Notes: generated from the sequence alone by a model not told the origin. Positions 1 through 5,391 are shown, counted from the first letter of the stretch. The stretch: DNA of 6,212 nt from Candidatus Omnitrophota bacterium (GCA_018899075.1 JAHIIS010000006.1:1-6212), one strand, 5' to 3'. Program-made: numbers and translations.

Positions 1-364
1 TGCCCATTGCCGCCAGGGCAATCATCAGAACGCTAAAGCCCGAGCTGATAAAATGCACGGAATCAAAAGACAAAAGTTTAGGCTCTTTGACAAACCAGAG
101 AAAGATAATTCCCACGATAGTCAGATTAAAGAGGTTACTGCCAAAGAGGTCGCCCAGGGCCAAATCCAAAGCGCCTATTTTCACGGCGCTGACAGCCACG
201 GCCAATTCCGGCAAAGAGGTAACCACGGCCAAAAGCATAAGGCCGACAAAAGTGCGGCTGAGCTTTATAAGCTGGCCAATCTTTTCCCCATAGATACAAA
301 TCCTGTATCCGGAAAATACCACGACTGCCGCACAAACTATAAATTTTAACCAGAGGAGAAACAT
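1..364 (-). CDS. Sodium/calcium exchanger-like (CaCA) membrane protein, N-terminal part, cut by window edge
   Basis: The 121 visible residues are the N-terminus of an integral membrane cation antiporter of the CaCA superfamily. Residues 1-19 form a first hydrophobic segment. The alpha-1 repeat follows, with TFVGLMLLAVVTSLPELAV at about residues 38-56 and DLALGDLFGSNLFNL at 67-81. The TSLPEL and GSN-FN signatures, with Glu53 and Asn77, are the residues that line the ion site in this family. A third hydrophobic stretch begins near residue 104. The start ATG at 364 lies 4 nt after the stop of the upstream permease-EIIA gene, with an AGGA-like stretch inside that gene's end, so the two are very likely co-transcribed. 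The ion (Ca2+, Na+, K+ or H+) cannot be read from this part. The alpha-2 repeat and C-terminus lie outside the window. Confidence 0.85.
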   Translation of the reverse strand, partial: MFLLWLKFIVCAAVVVFSGYRICIYGEKIGQLIKLSRTFVGLMLLAVVTSLPELAVAVSAVKIGALDLALGDLFGSNLFNLTIVGIIFLWFVKEPKLLSFDSVHFISSGFSVLMIALAAMG

Positions 365-368
365 AACT

Positions 369-2219
369 CTATTTTCCTGCGAAACGTTTCCTTTCCGCCA
401 GCAAAATGATATCTCTTAATTCTTCGTTATTGCGCGCAGTGAGCCACTTTTCATCAAACTCTTTATCCTGGGCAATCTGGGCAATGGCCGCCAGGGCGCG
501 CAGGTGGAAATTACGCTCGTCCCGCGTGCCGACGAGCACAAAAATAGTATGCACCGGGGGAGAATCCTCGGAAAAGGCAACCCCAACCCTCGCCCGGACT
601 AAACAGACACTGAATTTATGCCTGCCTTCAATGATAATATGAGGGATGGCCAGGCCCGGCCTGATGATGGTATGAGACTCCTCTTCCCGCTGAATAAACA
701 ACTTAGTCAACTTCTCAGGCTCAATTCCTAATTTTGCGGCAAGGAAGCTGCTTACTTCTTTAAAGAACTCATCCCTCGATAAAGAGCGCTCTAAATCTAA
801 AACCACGCTTTCCTTGATTAGATGGTCAAACCTGTCTTCGACAATTTCATCCCGCTCTCTGATGATTCCTTTTAATTCCTTTGCCAGTTGGCCCGAAGTT
901 AATTCCTTATTCAGGATGCGCTCAATAACATGGATTAACCCGAATTCTCTTCTCGCTCTTGCGCGCGCATAAAACAAATACCAGACCAATCCTGCCCCGA
1001 TAAGCAGGCTGCTTAAAAGCAGGATAAAACGCCCCATTTCCGCAAGCAAGAATCCGCATCCAACAATTCCCAGTATCTGTATTCCCGGATAGAGAGGAGA
1101 ACGAAATTTCGGTTGATAATTTTGCAGTTTGCTTTCCCGCATAATAATCACGGCGATATTGGTGAATATAAAAAGCAGGATTAACAATTGCGAAGCAACC
1201 TTAACTAACAATTCTAATTTTAAAAATACTATAGCCGCGAGCATAAACGCCCCGGTGAAAAGTATAGAATAGTGAGGCGTGGCAAACCTGGAGTTTACCT
1301 TTTCAAAAAGCCCGGGAAGGAGCTTGTCCCTGCTCATAGCTAAAGGATAACGCGACGCAGAGATAATGCCGGCATTAGCGGTGGAGACAAAGGCCAGAAT
1401 GGCTGCCAGCGCCATAATGACTACGCCGCCGGTTCCGGAAAAGCTGCGGGCTGCATCGGAAATAGGAGTCAGGCTATATTGAAGCTGCTCCTGCGCAAGT
1501 AATCCCGTAGTGACAAAGGCAACCAGGGCATAAAGTATGCCCACCAGAACTAAAGACAAAATCATCCCTAACGGTATGTTGCGCGCGGGATCCCTTATCT
1601 CTTCGGCGATGCTGGCAATCTTGGTCAACCCACCATAGGAGATAAACACAAAACCGGCGGTAGCAAAGATTGAAGCAATACCAAAAGGCGCAAACGGAGT
1701 ATATCTCTCGATATGGATAGAGGGAAACCCTAAAAATATATAAAACAGAAGCGCCGCTAATAATCCCGAAACCAGAACGACCTGCGTCCTGGCTGCCTGT
1801 TTGATGCCGACAAGATTAAGAGCTATAAAGAACAGGCATAAAGCCGCGGCCATCGTTTTTACAGGGAAATGGGCGATTAATTCTACATAAACAGCCATAC
1901 CTATCAGGGCAAAAGCTGCCTTCAGGCTCAATGAGAACCAGCTGCTCAAACCGCCGATGACCCCGGCAACAGAACCCATACTTCTACTGATGTAAAAATA
2001 GTCGCCTCCGGCCCTGGGCATAGCGGTAACCAGCTCGGCCTTGCTAAAGACGGTAGGAATAGCAATAAAGCTGGCCAATATGTAGGAAAGAAACAAGGCC
2101 GGCCCCACCTTCGCTGAGGCAATCCCCGGTAAAATAAATAATCCGGAACTAATCATTGCCCCCGAGGCAATGCAAAATACATCCAGAAGCCCCAGCTCTC
2201 TTTTTAATTTTTCTTCCAT
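369..2219 (-). CDS. APC-family amino acid permease fused to a C-terminal PTS EIIA-like domain
   Basis: This 616-residue protein has two modules. Residues 1-420 are an APC-superfamily transporter of about 12 membrane segments. It carries the GAMISSGLF unwound-helix motif of TM1 (20-28) and the FISYGGLTKIASIAEEIRDP region typical of TM6 and its following loop (192-211). Residues 421-467 are a charged linker, and about 468-610 match the fructose/mannitol-type EIIA fold. His527 in GLAIPH fits the EIIA phosphorylation site, and His572 in FHLRALA fits the second active-site histidine. The permease probably imports or exchanges amino acids; the substrate cannot be deduced. The EIIA domain suggests control by phosphorylation, as in PTS-Ntr systems, but no EI or HPr gene is visible. 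The ATG at 2219 gives the normal N-terminus just before TM1; no convincing Shine-Dalgarno precedes it. The exchanger gene follows after 4 nt. Confidence 0.9.
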   Translation of the reverse strand: MEEKLKRELGLLDVFCIASGAMISSGLFILPGIASAKVGPALFLSYILASFIAIPTVFSKAELVTAMPRAGGDYFYISRSMGSVAGVIGGLSSWFSLSLKAAFALIGMAVYVELIAHFPVKTMAAALCLFFIALNLVGIKQAARTQVVLVSGLLAALLFYIFLGFPSIHIERYTPFAPFGIASIFATAGFVFISYGGLTKIASIAEEIRDPARNIPLGMILSLVLVGILYALVAFVTTGLLAQEQLQYSLTPISDAARSFSGTGGVVIMALAAILAFVSTANAGIISASRYPLAMSRDKLLPGLFEKVNSRFATPHYSILFTGAFMLAAIVFLKLELLVKVASQLLILLFIFTNIAVIIMRESKLQNYQPKFRSPLYPGIQILGIVGCGFLLAEMGRFILLLSSLLIGAGLVWYLFYARARARREFGLIHVIERILNKELTSGQLAKELKGIIRERDEIVEDRFDHLIKESVVLDLERSLSRDEFFKEVSSFLAAKLGIEPEKLTKLFIQREEESHTIIRPGLAIPHIIIEGRHKFSVCLVRARVGVAFSEDSPPVHTIFVLVGTRDERNFHLRALAAIAQIAQDKEFDEKWLTARNNEELRDIILLAERKRFAGK

Positions 2220-2233
2220 AGTTCTTATCGTCC

Positions 2234-2303
2234 GTCATTGCGAGCATTGCTGCGCAATCTCAAGGAAAGGGATTGCTTCGTCGCTATCGCTCCTCGCAAT
2301 GAC
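2234..2303. repeat. 70-bp palindromic element with GTCATTGCGAG ends
   Basis: Perfect 11-bp terminal inverted repeats, GTCATTGCGAG (2234-2244) and CTCGCAATGAC (2293-2303), enclose a partly palindromic core with gcaatc (2254-2259) opposite gattgc (2271-2276). This motif family is, to my knowledge, dispersed in many copies in diverse uncultivated and anaerobic bacteria. It sits between tRNA-Ser(GCU) and the permease start, ending 15 nt before that ATG. In the transcript it would fold into a long hairpin that could act in tRNA 3' processing or attenuation; there is no U-run for a standard terminator. No transposase is encoded here, so it would be non-autonomous or REP-like. Confidence 0.75.
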
Positions 2304-2311
2304 AGTTTTAG

Positions 2312-2406
2312 TGGCGGAGAGGCCGGGATTCGAACCCGGGGATCCGGTATAACCCAGATCAATCGCTTAGCAGGCGATCCGATTCAACCAACTCTCGCAC
2401 CTCTCC
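2312..2406 (-). tRNA. tRNA-Ser(GCU), CCA encoded
   Basis: The minus strand folds as a class II tRNA of 95 nt. The acceptor stem is GGAGAGG/CCTCTCC, the D stem CGA/TCG, and the anticodon stem ATCGC/GCGAT with loop CTGCTAA, giving anticodon GCT (2369-2371) for AGC/AGU serine codons. The long variable arm pairs GATCTGG with CCGGATC. The T arm is CCGGG-TTCGAAT-CCCGG, followed by discriminator G and a genomically encoded CCA (2312-2314). Its first nucleotide (2406) is also the last base of the tadA stop codon, so the tRNA must be excised from a tadA transcript or start from a promoter inside tadA. Confidence 0.97.
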
Positions 2407-2870
2407 TACTTCTTCCCTTGCGCCCTTTGCTTTCGAAAGAACTTACCTATCAACGAGGCGCAATCCTCTTCCAAAATCCCTCCGGCGATATTGATTCGAT
2501 GATTTAATTTACGATGGCTGGCAATATTCATTACCGAACCGCAGGCCCCGGCCTTGGGGTCGGCTGCGCCGAAAACCAGGCGCTTTATTCTCGCCCAGAC
2601 CATCGCCCCTGCGCACATAGGACAAGGTTCTATTGTAACATAAAGCGTGCAGTTTAGCAACCGCTCGCTTTTCAGAGAATTCGCCGCCTGGGTGAGGGCA
2701 ATCATCTCCGCGTGCGCCGTAGGGTCGCGGAGCAAGCGGGTCTGATTATGGGCGCGGGCAATGATTTTGCGCTTGCATACCACTATCGCGCCAACCGCAA
2801 CCTCATCTAAATCAAATGCTTTCCGGGCCTCCTTTAAGGCCTCAGACATATAAATTTCGTCTATCTTCAT
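2406..2870 (-). CDS. tadA: tRNA-specific adenosine(34) deaminase TadA
   Basis: This 154-residue cytidine/deoxycytidylate deaminase-fold enzyme converts A34 to inosine in tRNA-Arg(ACG), letting one tRNA read CGU, CGC and CGA. The zinc ligands are His53 in the HAE motif and Cys83/Cys86 in PCPMC; Glu55 is the proton shuttle. The opening DEIYMSEALKEARKA and the DPTAHAEM segment are typical of TadA, and the length fits (about 150-170). I chose the ATG at 2870, because the frame open to 2954 runs back through a tRNA gene. There is no clear Shine-Dalgarno upstream of 2870; Met8 (ATG at 2849) is a less likely alternative. The gene lies 25 nt after tRNA-Arg(ACG), and its TAG overlaps tRNA-Ser by one base. 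Adjacency to its own substrate strengthens the call over guanine or cytosine deaminases. Confidence 0.95.
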   Translation of the reverse strand: MKIDEIYMSEALKEARKAFDLDEVAVGAIVVCKRKIIARAHNQTRLLRDPTAHAEMIALTQAANSLKSERLLNCTLYVTIEPCPMCAGAMVWARIKRLVFGAADPKAGACGSVMNIASHRKLNHRINIAGGILEEDCASLIGKFFRKQRAQGKK

Positions 2871-2895
2871 AACAAAGGGCAGCGGCGAAGTAGAA

Positions 2896-2969
2896 CGCGC
2901 CCGGGCCGGCTCGAACGGCCAACACCCAGTTCCGTAGACTGGTGCTCTATCCAATTGAGCTACGGGCGC
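2896..2969 (-). tRNA. tRNA-Arg(ACG), CCA not encoded
   Basis: The minus strand folds as a 74-nt class I tRNA. The acceptor stem is GCGCCCG/CGGGCGC, the D arm GCTC-AATTGGATA-GAGC, and the anticodon stem CCAGT/ACTGG with loop CTACGGA, giving anticodon ACG (2933-2935). The T arm is GGCCG-TTCGAGC-CGGCC, with discriminator G at 2896. The following bases are TTC, so CCA must be added after transcription, unlike the tRNA-Ser downstream. The wobble A with U33, C35 and G36 is the TadA recognition loop, and tadA follows at once. No strong promoter is visible in the 75 nt before it. Confidence 0.97.
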
Positions 2970-2988
2970 AAATCCATAAATTTATCGG

Positions 2989-3048
2989 TTATTTACCCTC
3001 GGGTTTAGCGCGGGTGACAGATTGAATCAAACTTCTCTCAATATTCAT
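2989..3048 (-). CDS. Possible 19-residue small ORF coupled to the rlpA-like gene
   Basis: An ATG at 3048 overlaps the TGA of the rlpA-like gene as ATGA, the layout used for translational coupling. It opens a 19-codon frame, MNIERSLIQSVTRAKPEGK, ending at TAA (2989-2991), 19 nt before tRNA-Arg. I recognise no family. It is hydrophilic, with no membrane segment. Only the overlap supports it; an open frame this short is easily found by chance, and it may be the remnant of a longer gene cut off next to the tRNA. Confidence 0.2.
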   Translation of the reverse strand: MNIERSLIQSVTRAKPEGK

Positions 3049-3440
3049 CGTGCAACTGTCTTGCCCCTTGGCATTACTTTTATCTTAACCTTGGCCAAGC
3101 CTTTTTTAACCATACCGAGCTCGCGCGCTGCCGCTTGAGATAGGTCAATAATTCTTCCTCTCTTGTAAGGCCCACGGTCGTTTATCCTTACTATCACCTG
3201 GCGGTTATTGCTCATATCCGTAACTTTTACCACTGTGCCGAAAGGCAGGCTGCGATGGGCGGCTGTCAATTTATCCGGGTCGTATATTTCGCCGTTGGCT
3301 GTCTTTTTTCCCCTGAACTCCTCGCCGTACCAGGAGGCCACCCCCACCTGAGCGTAGCGATCAGTTAGAATTCCGATTAAATTGAGGGCCAAAAATATAG
3401 CAACTATGTATATTAATAAAACTATAGACTTTTTTGCCAT
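3045..3440 (-). CDS. rlpA: RlpA-like septal ring lytic transglycosylase-type protein (no SPOR domain)
   Basis: This 131-residue protein has an N-terminal hydrophobic segment (about 5-25) followed by a double-psi beta-barrel domain (about 32-125). The family signatures GVASWYG (33-39), TANGE (47-51), TAAHRSLPFGT (59-69), RINDRGP (85-91) and IDLS are present. Glu51, His62 and Asp88 have the same spacing (11 and 26 residues) as the catalytic Glu, His and Asp of Pseudomonas RlpA, so activity on peptide-stripped glycan strands is plausible. It differs from classic RlpA in lacking a lipobox cysteine and the C-terminal SPOR domain, so it is probably held in the inner membrane or exported by an uncleaved or weak signal. 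The start at 3440 is 27 nt after the Fic stop, suggesting one transcript; no good Shine-Dalgarno is visible. Confidence 0.9.
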   Translation of the reverse strand: MAKKSIVLLIYIVAIFLALNLIGILTDRYAQVGVASWYGEEFRGKKTANGEIYDPDKLTAAHRSLPFGTVVKVTDMSNNRQVIVRINDRGPYKRGRIIDLSQAAARELGMVKKGLAKVKIKVMPRGKTVAR

Positions 3441-3467
3441 TTTAATCCGCTTTCAGGGAAAGCTACA

Positions 3468-4610
3468 TTATTCTTGTTTAAGTATATCCAGATAGCTTTT
3501 ATACGCGAACATTCTATTGCGTTCTTTTCCCGTTATTTCTTTAAGGATATTCAATTTGACAAGTTTCATACATATATCGTCCGCTGTAGGGAATGTTACA
3601 TTCATCATTTTAACTATATCTTTAACAGATATAATTGGCCTATCAAATAATACCTCGTGCAAAAAGGTTGCCTTTGATGATTTTTTATAGGTTTTATTAA
3701 TTCTGGCTTTGTCTTCGTTTTGAAGTTTTATTATTTTATGAGATGTTTCTGCAGCTTCATCTGCAACATAAATAATGCCTTTTAGAAAAAATTTTATCCA
3801 GGATTCGAAATCGCCATTATCCCTAATAGCCATAAGGCGGTCATAATATTCCAGCCGATTTTGTTTAAAATAATGACTTAAATAAAGTAGTGGTTTCTTT
3901 AATATCTCCTTATAAGATAGGAAAAATGTTATAAGCAATCTTCCTACCCGTCCGTTTCCATCCAGGAACGGATGGATAGTCTCAAATTGAGAATGTATAA
4001 GAGCACATTCTATTAGTAACGGATATGTTAATTCAGAATGCATATATTTCTCAAATTCACCCATGGCTTGCATCATTTCATGCGGAGGAGGAGGAATAAA
4101 GCGAGCCGTGTTCAACGCGCATCCTTTAGGGCCTATCCAATTCTGGGTCTTTCTAAAATCGCCCGGAGTTTTATCTCTGCCTCTTACGCCTTTCATCAAC
4201 TCAGCATGTATTTCTCTAATCAACCTGAGAGACAAAGGCAATTGATTTATTCTTTTTAAACCATAATTCATTGCCCGCACATAATTCACTACCTCGGCTA
4301 CATCATTTGCCAAAATCCTGGGCCTACTTTCAGATTCATACTCTAATATATCTTCTAATGAGGCTTCAGTTCCTTCTATTTGCGAACTCAACACCGCTTC
4401 TTTTCTCACATACATAGCAACAAACAAATCCGGATTGGGCAGGGTCTCTGATATGCCCGAAAGCCGGCCGATGGCAGTATCCGCCTTTGAAAGTAATTCT
4501 ATCGTCTCGGCATCAAGATTTAAAGGAGACTTTGGCGGAAGCGGCTTTGGTATAAATGCCCTATATCCCTGTTGCTGAGCTACGTCTATTCCTGCTCTAT
4601 CTTTCTCCAT
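3468..4610 (-). CDS. Class II Fic-domain protein (predicted AMP transferase)
   Basis: This 380-residue protein resembles the stand-alone Fic proteins of the Shewanella SoFic type (about 370 residues). Residues 1-100 are a Fic N-terminal region with the inhibitory helix SSQIEG (75-80), which fits the S/T-xxx-E-G/N rule with Ser75, Glu79 and Gly80. The Fic core at about 105-280 includes the flap GDFRKTQNWIGP (150-161) and the complete active-site motif HPFLDGNGRVGR (213-224). His213 is the catalytic base, with the phosphate-binding Gly/Asn/Arg residues intact. Residues about 310-375 look like a winged helix. It should transfer AMP from ATP to a hydroxyl on a target protein, held in check by Glu79; the target is unknown. 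It has no antitoxin gene beside it, as expected for self-inhibited class II enzymes. Base use is more AT-rich than in the neighbours, hinting at separate acquisition. The only sensible start is the ATG at 4610, which lacks a Shine-Dalgarno and has a very short predicted leader. Confidence 0.93.
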   Translation of the reverse strand: MEKDRAGIDVAQQQGYRAFIPKPLPPKSPLNLDAETIELLSKADTAIGRLSGISETLPNPDLFVAMYVRKEAVLSSQIEGTEASLEDILEYESESRPRILANDVAEVVNYVRAMNYGLKRINQLPLSLRLIREIHAELMKGVRGRDKTPGDFRKTQNWIGPKGCALNTARFIPPPPHEMMQAMGEFEKYMHSELTYPLLIECALIHSQFETIHPFLDGNGRVGRLLITFFLSYKEILKKPLLYLSHYFKQNRLEYYDRLMAIRDNGDFESWIKFFLKGIIYVADEAAETSHKIIKLQNEDKARINKTYKKSSKATFLHEVLFDRPIISVKDIVKMMNVTFPTADDICMKLVKLNILKEITGKERNRMFAYKSYLDILKQE

Positions 4611-4620
4611 AACAAATATA

Positions 4621-4649
4621 AGTATATCCTACTATTAAAGAAATGTCAA
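4621..4649 (-). promoter_or_regulatory. Sigma70-type promoter of the Fic gene
   Basis: Read on the minus strand, TTGACA (4644-4649) is followed by exactly 17 nt and TATACT (4621-4626). This matches the consensus at 11 of 12 positions with ideal spacing. Transcription would start near 4614, only about 4 nt before the Fic ATG at 4610, so the mRNA is nearly leaderless, which fits the absence of a Shine-Dalgarno. Confidence 0.75.
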
Positions 4650-4662
4650 GTTTTCTTTAATA
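4633..4662. promoter_or_regulatory. Candidate operator: perfect 11-bp inverted repeat over the Fic promoter
   Basis: TATTAAAGAAA (4633-4643) and TTTCTTTAATA (4652-4662) are perfect inverted copies around an 8-nt spacer. The -35 box occupies the spacer, and the lower arm fills much of the gap between -35 and -10, so a bound dimer would block RNA polymerase. A weaker copy, TATTAA/TTAATA, lies upstream at 4673-4692. The C-terminal winged-helix-like part of the Fic protein is a natural candidate to bind it, but that is inference. Such AT-rich repeats can also arise by base composition, though an 11-bp perfect match centred on a -35 box is unlikely by chance. Confidence 0.55.
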
Positions 4663-4784
4663 ATATTTATACTATTAAACTTTCCCTTAATAATATGCAA
4701 AATGATGCTATCTTATTAAAAAAATATGCTAATTCCTTTAATTAAGTACAATGAGTTGGTACCCGGTACGTATACTAAACAAAT

Positions 4785-5255
4785 TTATCTGCTTATTTTT
4801 AGTATTTTATATTTTAAAATTCCTGCGGGAACGTTTATCTCTACAATTTCGCCGACTTTGTGCCCTAACAATGCCCGGCCCACAGGAGAAGTTGTGGAAA
4901 TCTTTTTCTGGGCAAAGTTGGCTTCCAGCTCAGCAACCAACGTATATTTAAGGTCCTCTTTCGTATCTAAATCTTTCAGGGTTACAGTGGCGCCAACTAA
5001 GGCTTGGTCTTTAGGAATGTCACTATCATCAAGAATCTGGGCATTGGCCAGCTTCTGTTCCAGCTCAAAAATATGTTTTTCGTTTAGGCCCTGCGCTTCT
5101 TTAGCGGCATCATACTCGGCATTTTCGCTTATATCTCCCTGCTCACGAGCCTTACCGATTTCCCTGGATAATTCCCGGCGGCGCACCTTTTTTAAATATT
5201 CAAGCTGCTTCTTGAACTTCTCATATCCTTCCGGAGTTAAATGCATCTTATTCAT
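4785..5255 (-). CDS. greA: Transcription elongation factor GreA
   Basis: GreA (156 residues; family about 155-160) enters the secondary channel of RNA polymerase and stimulates cleavage of backtracked RNA. Residues 1-75 are the antiparallel coiled-coil. At its tip lies GDISENAEYDAAKE (40-53), with the acidic Asp41 and Glu44 that hold the catalytic Mg2+. Residues about 80-156 are the FKBP-like C-terminal domain, ending in SPVGRALLGHKVGEIVEINV. The ATG at 5255 is set by a good ribosome binding site; Met4 is also possible but less well placed. It follows the nuclease gene after a 136-nt gap with a palindromic element. No terminator with a U-run is evident after it, so read-through toward the Fic gene is possible. 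Confidence 0.97.
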   Translation of the reverse strand: MNKMHLTPEGYEKFKKQLEYLKKVRRRELSREIGKAREQGDISENAEYDAAKEAQGLNEKHIFELEQKLANAQILDDSDIPKDQALVGATVTLKDLDTKEDLKYTLVAELEANFAQKKISTTSPVGRALLGHKVGEIVEINVPAGILKYKILKISR

Positions 5256-5261
5256 TACGAG

Positions 5262-5268
5262 CTCCCTT
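5262..5268 (-). promoter_or_regulatory. Shine-Dalgarno of greA
   Basis: AAGGGAG on the minus strand ends 6 nt before the ATG at 5255. It is the clearest ribosome binding site in the window and fixes the greA start at 5255. Confidence 0.7.
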
Positions 5269-5292
5269 TCTCTCTTTATATTGCCTACCTGT

Positions 5293-5390
5293 ATCAGCGG
5301 CGCGTAGCCTTAGAGACGTTCCCCAAATTGTTCGAGACACTATCTTATTCCCAATCGGGACAGTGTCTGTTAGCGTTCGAAATCAGCGGC
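5293..5390. repeat. Palindrome-rich REP-like element between 9-bp direct repeats
   Basis: The 136-nt gap between the nuclease gene and greA contains a nested hairpin: AGACACT (5335-5341) pairs with AGTGTCT (5362-5368) around an inner TCCC-AATC-GGGA (5349-5360). A related block, tagagacgttcccc, lies at 5311-5324. The segment is bounded by identical 9-bp copies of ATCAGCGGC at 5293-5301 and 5382-5390, which look like a target-site duplication around an 80-bp insertion. Its GGGACAGTGTCT and GGGGAACGTCTCT cores resemble REP sequences that I associate with RAYT (REP-associated tyrosine) transposases; this is from memory, and no transposase is present. It has no U-run, so it is not a classic terminator. 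Confidence 0.5.
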
Positions 5391-5391
5391 C

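Noticed and set aside
53..349. 98-codon plus-strand frame and other short frames opposite the exchanger.
   Set aside because: The minus-strand reading has the CaCA alpha-1 motif and operon spacing; the opposite frames show no family features.
2170..2507. Plus-strand open frames reading through the repeat and tRNA-Ser (products containing AERPGFEPG or GGEAGIRTRG).
   Set aside because: These strings are the familiar artefact of translating the T-arm side of a tRNA gene in reverse. The region is fully explained by tRNA-Ser, the palindromic repeat and the tadA 3' end.
2871..2954. Extended N-terminus of tadA starting at 2954 (28 extra residues).
   Set aside because: The extension is a translation of tRNA-Arg(ACG). 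TadA alignment and length place the start at 2870.
2970..3044. Promoter for tRNA-Arg (TTGATT, 17 nt, TAAACC on the minus strand).
   Set aside because: The -10 candidate matches poorly and lies far from the tRNA; too weak to list as a feature.
3468..4610. Doc-type toxin of a toxin-antitoxin pair.
   Set aside because: The protein carries its own inhibitory SxxxEG helix and full HPFxDGNGRxGR motif, and no antitoxin-sized gene precedes it.
4721..4784. Terminator after greA (GTACCGGGTACC palindrome and a downstream T-run).
   Set aside because: The palindrome leaves no room for a loop and the T-run is about 40 nt away, so they do not form one terminator.
4726..5307. 193-codon plus-strand frame opposite greA.
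   Set aside because: Antisense shadow of the unmistakable greA; serine- and leucine-rich content typical of reverse frames, no recognised domain.
5335..5368. Rho-independent terminator after the nuclease gene.
   Set aside because: The hairpin is not followed by a U-run on either strand and has a large internal loop; a repeat element explains it better.
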